This document shows, piece after piece, positions 44,145-52,669 of a stretch of DNA of 64,000 nucleotides (its first letter is position 1; every line of letters begins with the position of its first letter). The notes under the pieces were generated by a model, which was given only the letters and a program-made list of their open reading frames with translations, searched no databases and was not told where the DNA came from. The stretch is from Pseudomonas cichorii (GTDB taxonomy: Bacteria > Pseudomonadota > Gammaproteobacteria > Pseudomonadales > Pseudomonadaceae): NCBI RefSeq assembly GCF_015471405.1, contig NZ_BLVZ01000001.1, positions 1 through 64,000 on the forward strand. Reading direction: 5' to 3'. A program made the translations under genes and the position numbers.

Positions 44145-45710
44145 ATGGAATGGATTGCTGACCCCACGGCATGGCTTGGCCTGCTTACGCTGATCGTGCT
44201 GGAACTGGTGCTGGGTATCGACAACCTGGTGTTCATTGCCATTCTGGCTGACAAGTTGCCCCCCGAGCAGCGTGACAAGGCCCGCGTGATCGGCCTGTCC
44301 CTGGCGCTGATCATGCGGCTGGGCCTGCTGGCGAGTATTTCCTGGATGGTGACGCTGACCGAGCCTCTGTTCGAGGTGTTCGATCACAGCTTCTCCGGAC
44401 GTGACCTGATCATGCTCTTCGGTGGTGTGTTCCTGTTGTTCAAGGCCACGATGGAATTGCATGAGCGACTGGAAGGCCATGTCAGCCAGCGCGCCGGTAA
44501 TGCCACCTATGCCATGTTCTGGCCTATCGTGGCGCAGATCGTGGTGCTGGACGCCGTGTTCTCGCTGGATGCCGTGATTACTGCGGTCGGCATGGTCGAG
44601 CACCTGTCGGTCATGATGATTGCCGTGATTTTCTCCATCGGCCTGATGCTGGTTGCCAGCAAGCCGCTGACCAAGTTCGTCAACAGTCACCCGACCGTCA
44701 TCATGCTGTGTCTGGGCTTCCTGATGATGATTGGTTTCAGCCTGACCGCAGAAGGCCTGGGTTTCCATATACCTAAAGGCTACCTGTATGCCGCGATTGG
44801 CTTCTCGATCCTGATCGAGGTGTTCAACCAGATCGCTCGCAAGCGCAGCAAGAAGTCTGCCCATGGTCATCTTCCGCGTCGTGAGCGTGCAGCCCATGCG
44901 GTGATGCGTCTGCTGGGTGGCCGCAAGCTGGAGGCGGGCGAGGTCGATGAGGAAATCATCGAAATGGTCGAAGGCGAAGGCACCGAGCCGGTCTTTGACC
45001 GCCGCGAGCGCGTCATGATCAGCGGCGTCCTGCAACTGGCCGAGCGCCCTGTGCGTACTGCCATGACGCCGCGTACCGAAGTCGACTACATCGATATCGG
45101 TGACGATGCAGAGAAGATCCGCCTCAAGCTGATGCACTCTTCGTATTCCCGATTGCCGCTGATCGGTGAGGCTGGTATCGATGAGCCATTAGGCTTTGTA
45201 CACAAGAAGGAACTGTTGAAGGAAATCCTGGCCGGTAACGAGCCTGATCTGCGCCTGATGAGCCGCAAGGCCATCAACCTGCTGGATAACTTCACGATCC
45301 TCAATGCCCTGGAGCAGATGCGCAAGGAATCGACTCACATCGCATTCGTGGTCAATGAGTTCGGCGATTTCATCGGAGTCCTGAGCATGACCGATATTCT
45401 GGAGTCCATTGCCGGCCAGTTACCCGATGCCAGCGAAGTGGAAGGCCCGGATATCGTGCCGCAGGGCGAGGACTTCCTGGTCTCGGGTGCCTTGAACCTG
45501 AGCCTGATCCGCGAGCGGACCGGCTTCCAGGCCAAGGCAACCGATGATTACCAGACCCTGGCCGGTCTGGTCATGAGCCTGCTGGATCGCTTGCCGGTGA
45601 TCGGGGACAACCTGGACTGGCAAGGCTGGCAACTCAAGGTCATCGGTGTCGAGGAGCGGCGCGTGACTCGGGTTCTGCTGCAAAAGCAGCCGGATGCGCA
45701 AACCTCTTAA
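44145..45710 (+). CDS. TerC-family membrane protein with CBS pair and CorC/HlyC domain
   Basis: This encodes 521 residues from ATG 44145, where homologues begin (MEWIADP); ATG 44136 would add three. The N-terminal half is the TerC domain with seven helices and its conserved acidic sites ([36 protein letters not shown]). After a basic linker (about 240-255) come two CBS domains (about 300-420) and a CorC/HlyC transporter-associated domain at the C-terminus. The layout equals E. coli YoaE/YegH. TerC proteins are linked to metal (notably Mn2+) export, probably loading secreted metalloproteins. Single gene ended by a terminator. Confidence 0.88.
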   Translation: MEWIADPTAWLGLLTLIVLELVLGIDNLVFIAILADKLPPEQRDKARVIGLSLALIMRLGLLASISWMVTLTEPLFEVFDHSFSGRDLIMLFGGVFLLFKATMELHERLEGHVSQRAGNATYAMFWPIVAQIVVLDAVFSLDAVITAVGMVEHLSVMMIAVIFSIGLMLVASKPLTKFVNSHPTVIMLCLGFLMMIGFSLTAEGLGFHIPKGYLYAAIGFSILIEVFNQIARKRSKKSAHGHLPRRERAAHAVMRLLGGRKLEAGEVDEEIIEMVEGEGTEPVFDRRERVMISGVLQLAERPVRTAMTPRTEVDYIDIGDDAEKIRLKLMHSSYSRLPLIGEAGIDEPLGFVHKKELLKEILAGNEPDLRLMSRKAINLLDNFTILNALEQMRKESTHIAFVVNEFGDFIGVLSMTDILESIAGQLPDASEVEGPDIVPQGEDFLVSGALNLSLIRERTGFQAKATDDYQTLAGLVMSLLDRLPVIGDNLDWQGWQLKVIGVEERRVTRVLLQKQPDAQTS

Positions 45711-45719
45711 ACCTTGAAT

Positions 45720-45763
45720 CGTGGGTGGTATGGGTGTTTTTAGCCCGTACCACCCACGTTTTG
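45720..45763 (+). terminator. Terminator of the TerC-family gene
   Basis: CGTGGGTGGTA (45720-45730) pairs perfectly with TACCACCCACG (45748-45758), with an inner GGG/CCC extension, and TTTT follows. It lies 10 bases after the stop codon. Confidence 0.88.
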
Positions 45764-45871
45764 CTGTCGGCGGTCAGGCGAACCTGCACTGCCAGCGAGG
45801 CTTGGTCTATCCTGCCTCATTCCCAGTGGTTTCAACATGCAGTCAACCACGTCCACAAAACGGAGACTGCC

Positions 45872-46144
45872 ATGGCCGCTGCCTTCCTGTTCAATCCCAA
45901 TCTGACTTATGACGTCGTTTCTGCCCGCAAGGCCTATCCGGTCTGGCGTATCCGCGAGCGCAAGGTCTACGCCTATCTGGAGCATGATCCGCGCCGCGAC
46001 TGGAGTGGCGAGATAGGCACCTTGAGCCTTGGAACCCCGCAGCGTCTGGTTGACCATGACGGGCAAACCATCGCCTATATCGTGGGGGCCGAAGTACGGG
46101 ACACCAAGGGGCGACGATTTGCCCTGAACGAAGTCAAGGACTGA
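45872..46144 (+). CDS. Small conserved hypothetical protein
   Basis: This encodes 90 residues from ATG 45872, with GGAG seven bases upstream (CGGAGACTGCC). It has no signal peptide or membrane segment and is rich in beta-type segments (VWRIRERKVYAYLEHDP, TIAYIVGAEVRD). Family not recognised. It is convergent with the GNAT gene, whose stop is 12 bases away. Confidence 0.6.
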   Translation: MAAAFLFNPNLTYDVVSARKAYPVWRIRERKVYAYLEHDPRRDWSGEIGTLSLGTPQRLVDHDGQTIAYIVGAEVRDTKGRRFALNEVKD

Positions 46145-46156
46145 CCCGACTTTTGA

Positions 46157-46732
46157 TTATCGACGCCGTGGCCGCGAAACCACTGACTCGATATTCTTGC
46201 GCCCGATCAACTTCGGCTGGGCTGGTTCTTGAGCTTCAGGCTCATCGATCAGCCATTTGAACATCACCAGACAATCCACCAGCCCCGATTGCCGATGGCG
46301 ATAGGCGTGTGGCAGACGCCCCACGGTTTCAAAACCCAGCTTGCTCCATAGGGCAACCGCCGCTTCATTGGTGGATACCACCGAATTGAACTGCATGGCC
46401 AGAAAACCGCTTTCGCGAGCCAGTTGCTGAGAGTGCTCGCACATCAGGCGTGCCACGCCACGCCCCCGTGCCGCCTCAGTCACCATATAACCGCAATTGC
46501 TGACATGCCTGCCGGGACCGGCGGCATTGGCCTTGAGGTAATAACTGCCCAGCAACTGGCCGTCTTCTTCTGCAACCAGCGTATGCAGCGGCAACCCCAT
46601 CCACAGGTCGCGTGCCTGCTCCCGAGTCAGAGCAGGGTCGTAGGCGTATGTTTCCTGGGCCACGACGACAGCCTGAAAAGTGGGCCAGAAAGTCTCGAAG
46701 TCGTCGTTGGTCATGGGGCGAATCTGAATCAT
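46157..46732 (-). CDS. GNAT-family N-acetyltransferase
   Basis: This encodes 191 residues from ATG 46732, with AAGGAA upstream. GNAT features are clear: MIQIRPMTNDDFETFW at the start, VSNCGYMVTEAARGRGVARL with the acetyl-CoA loop, and NEAAVALWSKLGFETVGRLP. Homologues of this length often acetylate toxic amines or amino-acid analogues, but the substrate cannot be read. An Arg-rich C-terminus (SRPRRR) is unusual. The MITE lies about 95 bases upstream of its start. Confidence 0.82.
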   Translation of the reverse strand: MIQIRPMTNDDFETFWPTFQAVVVAQETYAYDPALTREQARDLWMGLPLHTLVAEEDGQLLGSYYLKANAAGPGRHVSNCGYMVTEAARGRGVARLMCEHSQQLARESGFLAMQFNSVVSTNEAAVALWSKLGFETVGRLPHAYRHRQSGLVDCLVMFKWLIDEPEAQEPAQPKLIGRKNIESVVSRPRRR

Positions 46733-46827
46733 GGGGTTCCTTGCAGAAGGGCTGTAGCAGAATGTCGTATCGGGCGGGTAGATTTTGCCTGAGCCCCGGA
46801 TTTTGTACAGTCTGGGTTCTGCCGGGG

Positions 46828-47018
46828 CTAGGCTCTGTACGAAAAGTCGGCGAGCGAAGGTCAGGCAAGGCAAAAACAGGCGAGGAACGGTCGGAGTCGC
46901 GCTCGACTTTACGTCTTGTAAATGAGCATTGCGATGGGGGCGCCGAGCCCGGACTCGCGCACGAGCCTGTTTTTAACGCAGCATCACCGAGCGCAGCCAC
47001 TTTTCGTACAAAGCCTAG
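46828..47018. mobile_element. MITE with 16-bp terminal inverted repeats and CTAG duplication
   Basis: The element runs from 46832 to 47014 (183 bp). The left end GCTCTGTACGAAAAGT and right end ACTTTTCGTACAAAGC are inverted repeats with one mismatch. CTAG flanks both sides (46828-46831 and 47015-47018), the target duplication usual for IS5-like elements. Inside, AAAAACAGGC (46872) and GCCTGTTTTT (46965) form a nested inverted repeat. There is no coding capacity. It sits just past the end of the T6SS effector operon. Confidence 0.85.
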
Positions 47019-47037
47019 GGCTGTTGATCGGTTTTTC

Positions 47038-48099
47038 TCAGTCACTATAAACCACATGTCGCGCCATCAGATTGGGGCGGATGAGGGTGTCAATGGTTGC
47101 AATCCGATAACTCATTTCGTTTACCTTCGCTTTGAAAGTGTCGTCATCCATGTTCATCCAGTAATGCTGTTTACGGCCGTACTTGCGGTCATGCTCTGCC
47201 GTGATAGGGTCCAGATGGCGATAAGGCTCATGGCATGGTAAATCGGGAAGAGGGCGGCTGATATCCATGAAGTTCTGCAGGTAGTCCCATAGCGCGCAAG
47301 GTTTATGTGTCATGTCATCGGGACAGAACAGACTATTGAGATTGATCTGGATATCGCCATAGCGATGGCATAGCAATAACCCATGCATCGGCCCGTGACG
47401 ATCCGGTGTGGTGGTCATGTAGGCATCAAACTCATGGAACGGCGCTACCCGCTCGTCGATGACACCGTCTTTCTTGAAGCGCTTGTAATCGAAGAGCGTG
47501 ACCAGCCCGGTACGACGATTCAACTCCCAGAGCGGGCCTTTGGGTGGGCGGAACCAGATGCGGGGGAAGTAGTTGACAATGATGTGGCCGATGAGCCAGA
47601 GCAGGAGGGGAATACCCAAAAATACGGGATAAACACTAAGAAGAAGATCAGAGGTCTCTTCCCACCACGAACGACGCGAATCAACTACTGCTAGTAGGTG
47701 AACGAACAGTGAAATAGGCAGAAAAACAATAAAGCCTCCCTTGCCAAACGCAAGCATTAATAACCAGAACTGTGATCGAAAAGGGAGTTGAGCGAACCTG
47801 AAGCGCTCCTGATCATATTTTTGATGCAGTTCCACTCCTTCAAAAGGGGCCGGTACATAAGTTCCCGCAGCCTTTTGCTCCCGTTTTTCCTCTTCGGCTT
47901 GTTCCCAGAACCTCATGCTTTTTGGTGTTGGATCTTCCATGAAGTCGATAAGGGTAACGTCCTGAGTCTCCCCCCATGGCAACCGTCTGGTCGCGAATTT
48001 ATGTAACCAGCTGCGCGGACTCGATGCGATCTGGTCCGGTATGCGGTCTGGTCGGTAAGCATGTGGGCCATAGTAAGACGAAGCTTGTGGGTTATTCAT
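47038..48099 (-). CDS. Two-helix membrane protein, T6SS immunity candidate (DUF6708-like)
   Basis: This encodes 353 residues, starting in an ATGA overlap with the effector stop. Two adjacent transmembrane stretches lie at about residues 109-138 (FWLLMLAFGKGGFIVFLPIS) and 149-178. A soluble C-terminal part follows with GPLWELNRRTGLVTLFDYKR and a repeated HRYGD-type pattern. From memory it resembles DUF6708 proteins found beside T6SS effectors, a weak call. Being last in a vgrG-adaptor-effector operon and inserted in the inner membrane, it is the best candidate to protect against a membrane-active effector. It could instead be a second effector subunit. Confidence 0.6.
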   Translation of the reverse strand: MNNPQASSYYGPHAYRPDRIPDQIASSPRSWLHKFATRRLPWGETQDVTLIDFMEDPTPKSMRFWEQAEEEKREQKAAGTYVPAPFEGVELHQKYDQERFRFAQLPFRSQFWLLMLAFGKGGFIVFLPISLFVHLLAVVDSRRSWWEETSDLLLSVYPVFLGIPLLLWLIGHIIVNYFPRIWFRPPKGPLWELNRRTGLVTLFDYKRFKKDGVIDERVAPFHEFDAYMTTTPDRHGPMHGLLLCHRYGDIQINLNSLFCPDDMTHKPCALWDYLQNFMDISRPLPDLPCHEPYRHLDPITAEHDRKYGRKQHYWMNMDDDTFKAKVNEMSYRIATIDTLIRPNLMARHVVYSD

Positions 48100-51000
48100 T
48101 GTGCAGGGCCTTGGTGAGTGATTTCATCTGCCCAGAACGGTTGGCTGATTTTTCTGAAGTCTGGTCTGGCCCAGTTCGGGCTGTATTGAGTTGGGTCCTT
48201 GACCGGTGGAGCAGGAAAGTAGCGTTTTTCGCCGTCGCTACTGAGTACAAATTGAGCTCTGATGTACCATTTGAAATATTGAGACTTAGTATCACTTAGT
48301 CGTAATGGCTGAAAATGAGGTGTCGAGAAGTACAGCTCCAGTGCATCAGGGTATAAGCGTTGAGCCACAGGTTTTTCGGACGTTTGTGGAAGTTCGCTTT
48401 CACTGGTGTAGGGTACGCCTTGGTTATTGGACGATTGAGTGAGCATGCAGACTCGACAATCAGCCTGTATATCAATAGTGCCAAGGCTACCAATCATGCC
48501 AGGCAAGTAGCTTTTAAGCCGAATCAGGGTGTTAGAAGTACGTACCCGGTAAGGCACTTCTGCATGAAGGTCCAGTTTAGGTTCAATTTCATAGGCCGGA
48601 TTGCGTTGTATATCGATGCTGATGCCGGCAAGCAGGCTGATCAGTCGATAGAACGCTTCCTTTGGGTCCTGTAAGTGTCGGGCAATAGAATTGCTTTCGG
48701 CAAAGGGGCCATTTTCAAGCCATGTCTGTAGCGGTGTACTGTTCAGCCAGAAGACCAGTCCGGCACCGCCGACAATCAGTAACAGCGCAAGCCAGCCAAG
48801 AGGTCCAAGCCCCAGTATGGTTGTCATGCTTCCCAGGAGACCCCCAGCAGTGCTGGCTATACCGCCCATGGACATCATCAGATAGCCATATCTGGCCTTG
48901 TCGTTCCATTGCCATGAATACCAGGCATCGTAAAGATTAACACTGGCGAGAATCAGGCCGGAAGCAGACTGGAGAATGAGCCTGGCTGATATTTTTTTAG
49001 TGAACCTCGCTCCTAATACACTGCCAAGCCAGCGTTTTGCTCCTTCTTCGGAAATATGGAAAAGGGTTTTTCTGGTAATAACTTTTGCAGGGTCTGTTCC
49101 AGAAAGTTTTATAGTTAAGGCCTCCATCGCAATAACTATATCAATGGCTGCACCAGTCAAACCGATATTCGTTCGGAAACTTCCTTTTTCACGAATGCTT
49201 TGCTCTTGCCCTTGTTTTTCAGAACTCACATTCCACATCTCTAGCATCAATACCCCAACGCAAAAGGGGGACGAGGCGAGTATTCGGTAAGAGGCATTTG
49301 TGATGTTCTCGTTTAGCTCGCTGAGCGTTCTACCCAAGCCCTGCTGGGCATTTGGGCTATGGCTTTGTGCCGCGTATGCTGCTTCCTGAGCTGCTGTCAG
49401 TTGTTGGTTCATCTGGCTTATCAGTTTTGCAGTATTGTGATTACGCGGTATCACCAACACCCTATGTTCGCCGGTAGCCCCGCTGTTGGAAGGTATTCTG
49501 TGATTATCGTTTTTGTTCAGTCGATTGCCTTGGCTATCGAGAAACTCTCCGTAATGGGTGTTGGGAAGGGCCTGTCGCGTAGGCAGGTCTTCCAGACCAA
49601 ACACATAGTGGCCTTGGTTGATCTGGCGGCTTTGCATGAAGTAGGTCGGCCCGAAGGTCTTGGGCAGCATGCTGCGTAATTGCTGTAAGCCGAGTGACTG
49701 TCGATCAATGTTGACCGTAAGCTCTAATGCGCCAAGGTGTTGCCCCGCTTTTTCCGGAAGATCATTGGCGTTGTTATTCGTTTTTTTGATTTTTTCAGCG
49801 TCAATTTCTGCTCGAAGGAGTTCTTTGCGGACCGTACCAACGTGGCTTTGAGGCTTGTCCAGAGCACCTTGGAGATTCTCAAATATACTGACTAATGCAG
49901 CAGAGATACCCTTGCCACTGTTGAGCCAGAGAAAGCTCATGAGGTTGTCACCAGCCAGCAGATTGCTCAGTATCACGCTATCCAGAGTGGCCTGATTCAC
50001 GGGGCTGGGAGTTATCAAGTTTTCATGTTTCGCCAGTTCGGTCGCACGAAAACGTCCGTCGCCTGAGTTTTCATCCTCTTTGTCCGGGATTTTATAGGCC
50101 TCGTATACGGTTTGCGGATTGCATACAGGCCAAAGCATTGCATGTAAGGGGGATTGGGGGGTGTCGACAATTTTTCCCAAAAAATTCTGGCTTTTGCTGA
50201 CCTCGGGATTGTGCATGCCGACACCTGTGACGGCATCGGTGAGATCACGGCCATTGGCCAAAGGATCTAGCTGCGCAGGTGTCAATGCAATGGCTGCCAG
50301 TGTTCTGCTTAATTCAAACAGTGCAGATACATAGTCGAATCCGTTCAGGCTCAGATGATCGGCAAGTGTTTGCTGTGTGGATGCTTGTGAAAGGCTAAGG
50401 ACAACCAGCTCTTGGGCAGTGCTCATGTGTTGCCAGACCTGTGTACGCTCAACCGTGGCCGTACTGCAATTTATATTTCTCTTGCCGGTTTCGCTAAGCC
50501 TTGTCATTCCTTCGTGCAGTGGATTGGGTTGGCCTTGAATGGCCCTGGGCGCGATCAAGTGCTGTACCAGCAATGCACTTGAGTGATGTGGGTGTTGCAT
50601 GGCGCGTCGGGCACAGAGGCCAAACAATTGTGTATGCGTTTCGATGCGTCGTTGCAGGTGTCGTAAACGGTAACGCGGATCTTCCAGCAATACACCGCAA
50701 ATCTGACGTCGTCGGGCATTGGCCAATACGTCACTGACGTTTGCTTGTGCTGCCCATAACTCAACAGGATTATGTGGCTCTTGCGCAGTACTGCCGGGCA
50801 GGCTGGCGAGCAATGCATCGGTTACGGCAGTTAACTCCAGCCTGAGAGTGTCCTGCAAGGTCACGCCCTTGGCTGCGTAGGCAAGAAAGTCTTTGGCCTG
50901 TTGGTATGCATGTACCGGAAACTGCCCCGATAGGTCGCATAAGTACAATGCGGGTTGATCCAGCAACCACTCGTAGCCAGGCTCGCGTGAGCGTTGTGGC

Positions 51001-51875
51001 GCGGCCAGGCTGACAGGGAATACCATTAGATCCAGGTTATATCTAACAGCTTTTGCCAAGGTGACATTTCTCTGGTTGATAGCGTTCTGCATATCGAAGC
51101 TTGAGAAGGCCTCCAACATGAACTTGCCATCAGGTTTATTCTTGTATAGCTCCTTGAACCTTGCCTTTGAACAATACAGGTCCGGGCTTGTGCAACGTAG
51201 CGATCTAAGACTGCTGTCCTGCTCCAAACGTTTGAGGCGTGGGGCGCTCAGTTGTATTTCTGAAAAGCAGAGCTGCAAGTTTTTTACTTTCACGTTGTTC
51301 CAGATAGCGGGCAGCCAGATATCGTCCAGCGCCTGACCGATAGCCTTGCGCTCGTCAGGCAGAAAGCTTTCGCCCTGGCGATATCGAGCGACTTCAATGT
51401 CATGGTAAGTGGTGCGGTTGGCCGCAATTCGGATTTCCAGTTCTCGCCAGAGTTTTTGCCGGTAGAACACATATAAAAAGCCCGCTCGAGCAAGTATCGG
51501 TGTGCCGGAGTCGTTGCGATTTTTTGAGCCGGGTAAGGCAACGAAGGGGATTATTGGCACCAGTTGGTTGAATTGCGCATCGGGCTGACGTGGCGTGTTT
51601 TGCAGATCATCAAGTAAAGGGAGGCGAATAGGCTTACCGTCGGTCGTGGCGATTTCCAGTTCAAGTCTGGACTGAGCCATGTAATCCCATGCATGCAGTA
51701 CGCTGCTGTACAACTCATGTTCCTGTTCATCGATGCTTGCCTTGAAGGCCATACCGGCGTTGTCACAGAACAGGAGTTTTTGGCTGTCAGGATGATCCTT
51801 ACCGATCACCTGTACGATCAATTTTCCTGCTTCACATGCCGGGCCAGCGCTCAGACTGCCAAGAGGTTTGCTCAT
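48096..51875 (-). CDS. Large T6SS effector candidate with C-terminal membrane helices (VasX/BTH_I2691-like)
   Basis: This encodes 1259 residues and is coupled by ATGA to the adaptor before it and the membrane protein after it. The N-terminal 200 residues contain LVPIIPFVALPGS and ARAGFLYVFYRQKLWRELEI, resembling the N-terminal region of VasX-type effectors. The middle is long, soluble and unrecognised. Hydrophobic segments cluster at about 870-890, 905-925, 960-985 and 997-1044, the last being a glycine-rich pair (MTTILGLGPLGWLALLLIVG). A 215-residue soluble tail follows. I infer a pore-forming effector inserted into the target inner membrane, loaded on VgrG by the DUF4123 adaptor. Family assignment is from memory. 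Confidence 0.7.
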   Translation of the reverse strand: MSKPLGSLSAGPACEAGKLIVQVIGKDHPDSQKLLFCDNAGMAFKASIDEQEHELYSSVLHAWDYMAQSRLELEIATTDGKPIRLPLLDDLQNTPRQPDAQFNQLVPIIPFVALPGSKNRNDSGTPILARAGFLYVFYRQKLWRELEIRIAANRTTYHDIEVARYRQGESFLPDERKAIGQALDDIWLPAIWNNVKVKNLQLCFSEIQLSAPRLKRLEQDSSLRSLRCTSPDLYCSKARFKELYKNKPDGKFMLEAFSSFDMQNAINQRNVTLAKAVRYNLDLMVFPVSLAAPQRSREPGYEWLLDQPALYLCDLSGQFPVHAYQQAKDFLAYAAKGVTLQDTLRLELTAVTDALLASLPGSTAQEPHNPVELWAAQANVSDVLANARRRQICGVLLEDPRYRLRHLQRRIETHTQLFGLCARRAMQHPHHSSALLVQHLIAPRAIQGQPNPLHEGMTRLSETGKRNINCSTATVERTQVWQHMSTAQELVVLSLSQASTQQTLADHLSLNGFDYVSALFELSRTLAAIALTPAQLDPLANGRDLTDAVTGVGMHNPEVSKSQNFLGKIVDTPQSPLHAMLWPVCNPQTVYEAYKIPDKEDENSGDGRFRATELAKHENLITPSPVNQATLDSVILSNLLAGDNLMSFLWLNSGKGISAALVSIFENLQGALDKPQSHVGTVRKELLRAEIDAEKIKKTNNNANDLPEKAGQHLGALELTVNIDRQSLGLQQLRSMLPKTFGPTYFMQSRQINQGHYVFGLEDLPTRQALPNTHYGEFLDSQGNRLNKNDNHRIPSNSGATGEHRVLVIPRNHNTAKLISQMNQQLTAAQEAAYAAQSHSPNAQQGLGRTLSELNENITNASYRILASSPFCVGVLMLEMWNVSSEKQGQEQSIREKGSFRTNIGLTGAAIDIVIAMEALTIKLSGTDPAKVITRKTLFHISEEGAKRWLGSVLGARFTKKISARLILQSASGLILASVNLYDAWYSWQWNDKARYGYLMMSMGGIASTAGGLLGSMTTILGLGPLGWLALLLIVGGAGLVFWLNSTPLQTWLENGPFAESNSIARHLQDPKEAFYRLISLLAGISIDIQRNPAYEIEPKLDLHAEVPYRVRTSNTLIRLKSYLPGMIGSLGTIDIQADCRVCMLTQSSNNQGVPYTSESELPQTSEKPVAQRLYPDALELYFSTPHFQPLRLSDTKSQYFKWYIRAQFVLSSDGEKRYFPAPPVKDPTQYSPNWARPDFRKISQPFWADEITHQGPAQ

Positions 51876-52669
51876 GAATGAAAACCCTTGTTCTGAACTT
51901 GTTGCTCCAGGGACTGCTGCAGGTCGTGCAGGCGTTTTTCATTGTTATCGTGTTCATCTGTAAGCTGTATGAGGCTTGTCGGATATTGCGCCCGTAGCGA
52001 AAGATATCGCTTCATCACGTCTTGTTCTTCGCCGAATCCTTGACTCATTCCTTCAGCGAGATAGATCAGCGTTTGAGGAAAGGATGTATCGGACCGCTTC
52101 CTCCACCAGTTGTAGGCAAAGCGCTCTTGCTCCTGGCGTTGGAGAGCATGCTCATGTATGGCATCCAGGTGTGGAGTGAAAGACTCATCCGGGCATTGCC
52201 AGTCGCGTACATGAGGATTCTCCGTGGACTGCCAGCGTTGCCTGTCTAAGGCATAGTCTGTCCATGTACCGCCATACCAGGACAATCGTGAAATTGGCCC
52301 CAGCCATTGGGCGTTAGCCTGCGCATCATTAATGCCGAAGAAATAGCTGGCTGTAATGGGATTTGAATAGCGCAGGACACCCCGACGTATCTGATCGAAG
52401 TGGATGAAGAGGATCCGCCTGAGATGCGCGAGCAGGACATTGGTCGATGAGGTACTTTCAATAAGCAGTCCAGGCCAATGCTCTGGTTCCAAGTGAATGG
52501 CATCCAGCAACGGCGTGTTATCCATAATCTCCAGCCATATCGGGCTTTGCTCTTTGCAGTCAACCAGTTCTGTCTCGTTGAACAGGAGATGTGGAGCCGG
52601 AGAAGGCAATAAGCTGTAAATCTTTTCCAGTAAATCGTCCGTACGTTCTAGTAGCACTGAAGAGGTCAT
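51872..52669 (-). CDS. DUF4123 T6SS effector adaptor (Tap/TEC type)
   Basis: This encodes 265 residues from ATG 52669, which overlaps the vgrG stop by ATGA and has GGAAG upstream. The DUF4123 pattern is seen in PIWLEIMDNTPLL, GLLIESTSSTNVLLAHLRRI and the FYDP-equivalent segment GVLRYSNPITASYFF, although the usual Arg-Tyr-Asp-Pro order is altered. A C-terminal charged helix (about 225-262) is a possible coiled coil. DUF4123 proteins bind a cognate effector and load it on VgrG without being secreted. Position between vgrG and the effector fits this exactly. Confidence 0.78.
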   Translation of the reverse strand: MTSSVLLERTDDLLEKIYSLLPSPAPHLLFNETELVDCKEQSPIWLEIMDNTPLLDAIHLEPEHWPGLLIESTSSTNVLLAHLRRILFIHFDQIRRGVLRYSNPITASYFFGINDAQANAQWLGPISRLSWYGGTWTDYALDRQRWQSTENPHVRDWQCPDESFTPHLDAIHEHALQRQEQERFAYNWWRKRSDTSFPQTLIYLAEGMSQGFGEEQDVMKRYLSLRAQYPTSLIQLTDEHDNNEKRLHDLQQSLEQQVQNKGFHS

